The translations under genes were made by a program, and so were the position numbers. DNA of 64,000 bases from Streptomyces sp. TS71-3. Lineage in GTDB: Bacteria > Actinomycetota > Actinomycetes > Streptomycetales > Streptomycetaceae. Location of the stretch: assembly GCF_018327685.1 (NCBI RefSeq), contig NZ_BNEL01000001.1, positions 3,286,001-3,350,000 of the forward strand, written 5' to 3'. Numbering within the stretch: position 1 is the first letter of the stretch; each line of letters opens with the position of its first letter. Positions 62,539 to 64,000 of this stretch are shown here, piece by piece. Below the pieces are notes generated by a model that had not been told where the DNA came from, did no database searches, and saw nothing but the letters and a program-made list of their open reading frames with translations.

Positions 62539-63225
62539 ATGGCGTACGGATCGCACTACGGATCTGGATCTCGCTTCGGGCCGCGCGGCGCGGGTGGCCC
62601 GGCATCCCCGTCGCGGCGCGGGCGGGCTCTGGGAGCCTTCGTGCTCATGGCGGGCTGGGTCGCCCTGCTGTGGGTGCTGGAGATCATCGACACGGCGAGC
62701 GGCCATGCGCTGGACACCTTCGGTATCACACCGCGTGAGCCCGGTGAGCTGCGTGACATCGTGCCCGCCGCCTTCGTGCACTTCGGCTTCGGACATCTCG
62801 CGGCGAACAGCGTGCCCCTGCTGGTTCTCGGGTTCCTGGCCGCGCTGTCCGGCATACGCCGCTTCCTCGGCGTCGTCGCCATGATCATCGTTGTCAGCGG
62901 CCTGGGCGTCTGGCTGACGGCGCCCGCACACTCCGTGACGGGGGGTGTGTCGGGGGTCATCTTCGGTCTCTTCGGCTATCTCCTGATACGCGGCTTCGTG
63001 GACCGCCGCGTCGGCGACATCGTGCTCGGGCTCGTCGTCGGTCTGATCTACGGCTCGATCCTGTGGGGCGCCCTGCCTACGACGTCCGGGATCAGCTGGC
63101 AGGCGCATCTGTTCGGACTCCTGGGCGGGGTGATCGCGGCCCTGGCGTTCCGGAGGTCTCGCGGCGGTGTCCGGATCAGGCCGGTCCGGCCCTTCACACC
63201 GGTACGCCGACCGGGCGCGCCGTAG
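62539..63225 (+). CDS. Rhomboid-family intramembrane serine protease
   Basis: A 228-residue membrane protein with six predicted segments. The serine motif GGVSGVIFG and histidine motif WQAHLFGLLGG form the expected dyad, and FVHFGFGHLAANSV matches the conserved first-loop histidines and asparagine. The N-terminal 30 residues are a Gly/Ser/Arg-rich cytoplasmic tail. ATG at 62539 follows GGTGGGG. Confidence 0.88.
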   Translation: MAYGSHYGSGSRFGPRGAGGPASPSRRGRALGAFVLMAGWVALLWVLEIIDTASGHALDTFGITPREPGELRDIVPAAFVHFGFGHLAANSVPLLVLGFLAALSGIRRFLGVVAMIIVVSGLGVWLTAPAHSVTGGVSGVIFGLFGYLLIRGFVDRRVGDIVLGLVVGLIYGSILWGALPTTSGISWQAHLFGLLGGVIAALAFRRSRGGVRIRPVRPFTPVRRPGAP

Positions 63226-63243
63226 GCGGGCTCACCCGCGGGG

Positions 63244-63297
63244 TCCCGGTCCGGGCCCGTATCCGGTCGCGATCCCGGTCCGGGCCCGTATCCGGTC
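63244..63297. repeat. 25-bp direct repeat
   Basis: Two identical 25-bp copies (63244-63268 and 63273-63297) separated by four bases, starting TCCCGGTCCGGGCCC, just after the rhomboid gene. No function is evident. Confidence 0.9.
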
Positions 63298-63311
63298 ACG
63301 GAAACCCGAAA

Positions 63312-63336
63312 GGCGCCCCCGGAATCCGAGGGCGCC
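63312..63336. terminator. Hairpin between rhomboid and monooxygenase genes
   Basis: GGCGCCC/GGGCGCC arms with an 11-nt loop in the convergent interval; likely a bidirectional terminator. Confidence 0.6.
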
Positions 63337-63384
63337 CCAGGTGAGCGTGGTGGTGATCGGTGCCCGGCGAGAGCCCCGACCCCG

Positions 63385-63708
63385 TCAGTCGATCGTGATC
63401 TCTCCCATGGCGCTCCATCCCTGCGCGCCCGGAATGGTGGTGCTGACGATGTCGGGGGTACGGCGCAGTAGGGGGCGGATGGTCTCCAGCCCGGCGCGGA
63501 AGTGGTCGGAGGTGACGTGGGCCTCGGCGGCGTCGTCCTGGAAGGCCTCGACCAGGACGTAGGTGTCGGGGTCCTCCAGGCTGCGGGACCATTCGAACCA
63601 CAGGTTGCCCGGCTCCTGCCTGGTCGCGTTGGTGAACGCCTCGACCTGGCGGGGCCATTCCTCGACGTGCTCCGGCTTCACGGGGAACTTGACGACGATG
63701 AAGATCAT
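63385..63708 (-). CDS. Antibiotic-biosynthesis-monooxygenase-fold protein
   Basis: A 107-residue ferredoxin-like dimeric alpha-beta protein of the ABM/YgiN type (FIVVKFPVKPEHVEEWPRQ, TRQEPGNLWFEWSRS, TYVLVEAFQD). Small members include quinol monooxygenase and haem-degrading enzymes, but many have no assigned activity. It is independent of the clusters. Confidence 0.82.
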   Translation of the reverse strand: MIFIVVKFPVKPEHVEEWPRQVEAFTNATRQEPGNLWFEWSRSLEDPDTYVLVEAFQDDAAEAHVTSDHFRAGLETIRPLLRRTPDIVSTTIPGAQGWSAMGEITID

Positions 63709-63765
63709 TGCACCAGCCTACGCCCGCCGTCCGGCACGGGACCGGCCGCGTGCGCGCACCCCTTG

Positions 63766-64000
63766 TCAGCTGTCGAAGCCCAGGCCGAAGCGGTCGAGCG
63801 CCCGCAGCCAGGCGTCACGGCGGCCGCCGTTGCGGTCGGCGCGGGCGAGCGAGGCACGCGTCATCTGGATGCCCGCGTAGCGCAGCGGTTCCGGCGGGAA
63901 CGGTGTCGGGCGGCGGCGGACCATGCGCAGCTCGGTGCGTTTGGTCGGCTCTCCGGCGAGCAGGTCGAGCATGACGTCGGCGCCGAACCTGGACGCCCCG
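63766..64000 (-). CDS. C-terminus of an FAD-dependent oxidoreductase (truncated by window edge)
   Basis: The minus frame entering from the right edge reads RFGADVMLDLLAGEPTKRTE, MVRRRPTPFPPEPLRYAG and DRFGLGFDS, matching from memory the extreme C-terminus of a common actinobacterial FAD-dependent amine oxidase-like family. The flavin site lies beyond the window. Confidence 0.6.
   Translation of the reverse strand, partial: GASRFGADVMLDLLAGEPTKRTELRMVRRRPTPFPPEPLRYAGIQMTRASLARADRNGGRRDAWLRALDRFGLGFDS

Noticed and set aside
63244-63297. Attachment site or insertion footprint
   Set aside because: Only a 25-bp direct repeat with a 4-bp gap; no tRNA, integrase or transposase nearby.

Overview
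The window is very GC-rich, uses GTG/TTG starts often, and is packed with overlapping ATGA/GTGA gene junctions. Together with a SARP regulator, ALF-repeat secreted protein and RsbQ/RsbP stress module, this points to Streptomyces or a close relative. No rRNA, tRNA, CRISPR array or insertion sequence was seen.

Region A (about 0.3-17.8 kb) is a phosphonate natural-product cluster. A leftward, tightly coupled set of 15 genes runs from 17782 to 2259, with a metallophosphoesterase just beyond. It holds a phosphoenolpyruvate mutase fused to an FMN alpha-hydroxyacid oxidase, a split phosphonopyruvate decarboxylase, a Fem/GNAT-type ligase, a YqcI/YcgG haem-enzyme homologue, a nucleoside-diphosphate-kinase-like protein, two nucleotidyltransferase-fold proteins (one with degenerate metal ligands), two ATP-grasp ligases, an inositol-monophosphatase-like enzyme, an amidohydrolase, a dehydrogenase, a methyltransferase and an MFS exporter. 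A HisC-like aminotransferase converges on it. The logical reading is PEP to phosphonopyruvate to phosphonoacetaldehyde, further tailoring, then amide ligation to amino acids; the product is not one I can name.

Region B (18.7-25.6 kb) separates the clusters: a small winged-helix regulator, a STAS/RsbQ/RsbP partner-switching module, a secreted ALF-repeat protein, an HxlR regulator divergent from an iron-sulfur reductase, and two small exported proteins that converge on a shared 28-bp palindrome.

Region C (25.7-52.1 kb) looks like a second, composite cluster built around two copies of a GTP cyclohydrolase II/WD40 pair, the pairing known from toxoflavin (toxB/toxC). The first pair heads an operon with a SUMF1-like protein, a divergent cysteine-synthase-like PLP enzyme, CysE, an ATP-grasp ligase and a tandem WrbA-like protein. 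Divergent from it are the three subunits of a molybdenum hydroxylase. Then come a second Fem/GNAT protein with a LuxR-type ATPase regulator, a possible permuted ATP-grasp protein, an MFS exporter and a SARP regulator. The second GCHII/WD40 pair sits with a methyltransferase, an MFS exporter and a third propeller protein, preceded by a 12-codon ORF with a perfect Shine-Dalgarno sequence and a very strong hairpin. A pyrimidine-derived (pteridine or azapteridine-like) product is the best inference.

Region D (52.5-64 kb) is ordinary genome: a Tat-exported penicillin-acylase-like enzyme, PhoD-like phosphatase, a beta-phosphoglucomutase-like HAD protein coupled to a GH65 phosphorylase, AraC regulator, SRPBCC protein, CPBP protease, rhomboid protease, a monooxygenase-fold protein and the end of an FAD oxidoreductase.
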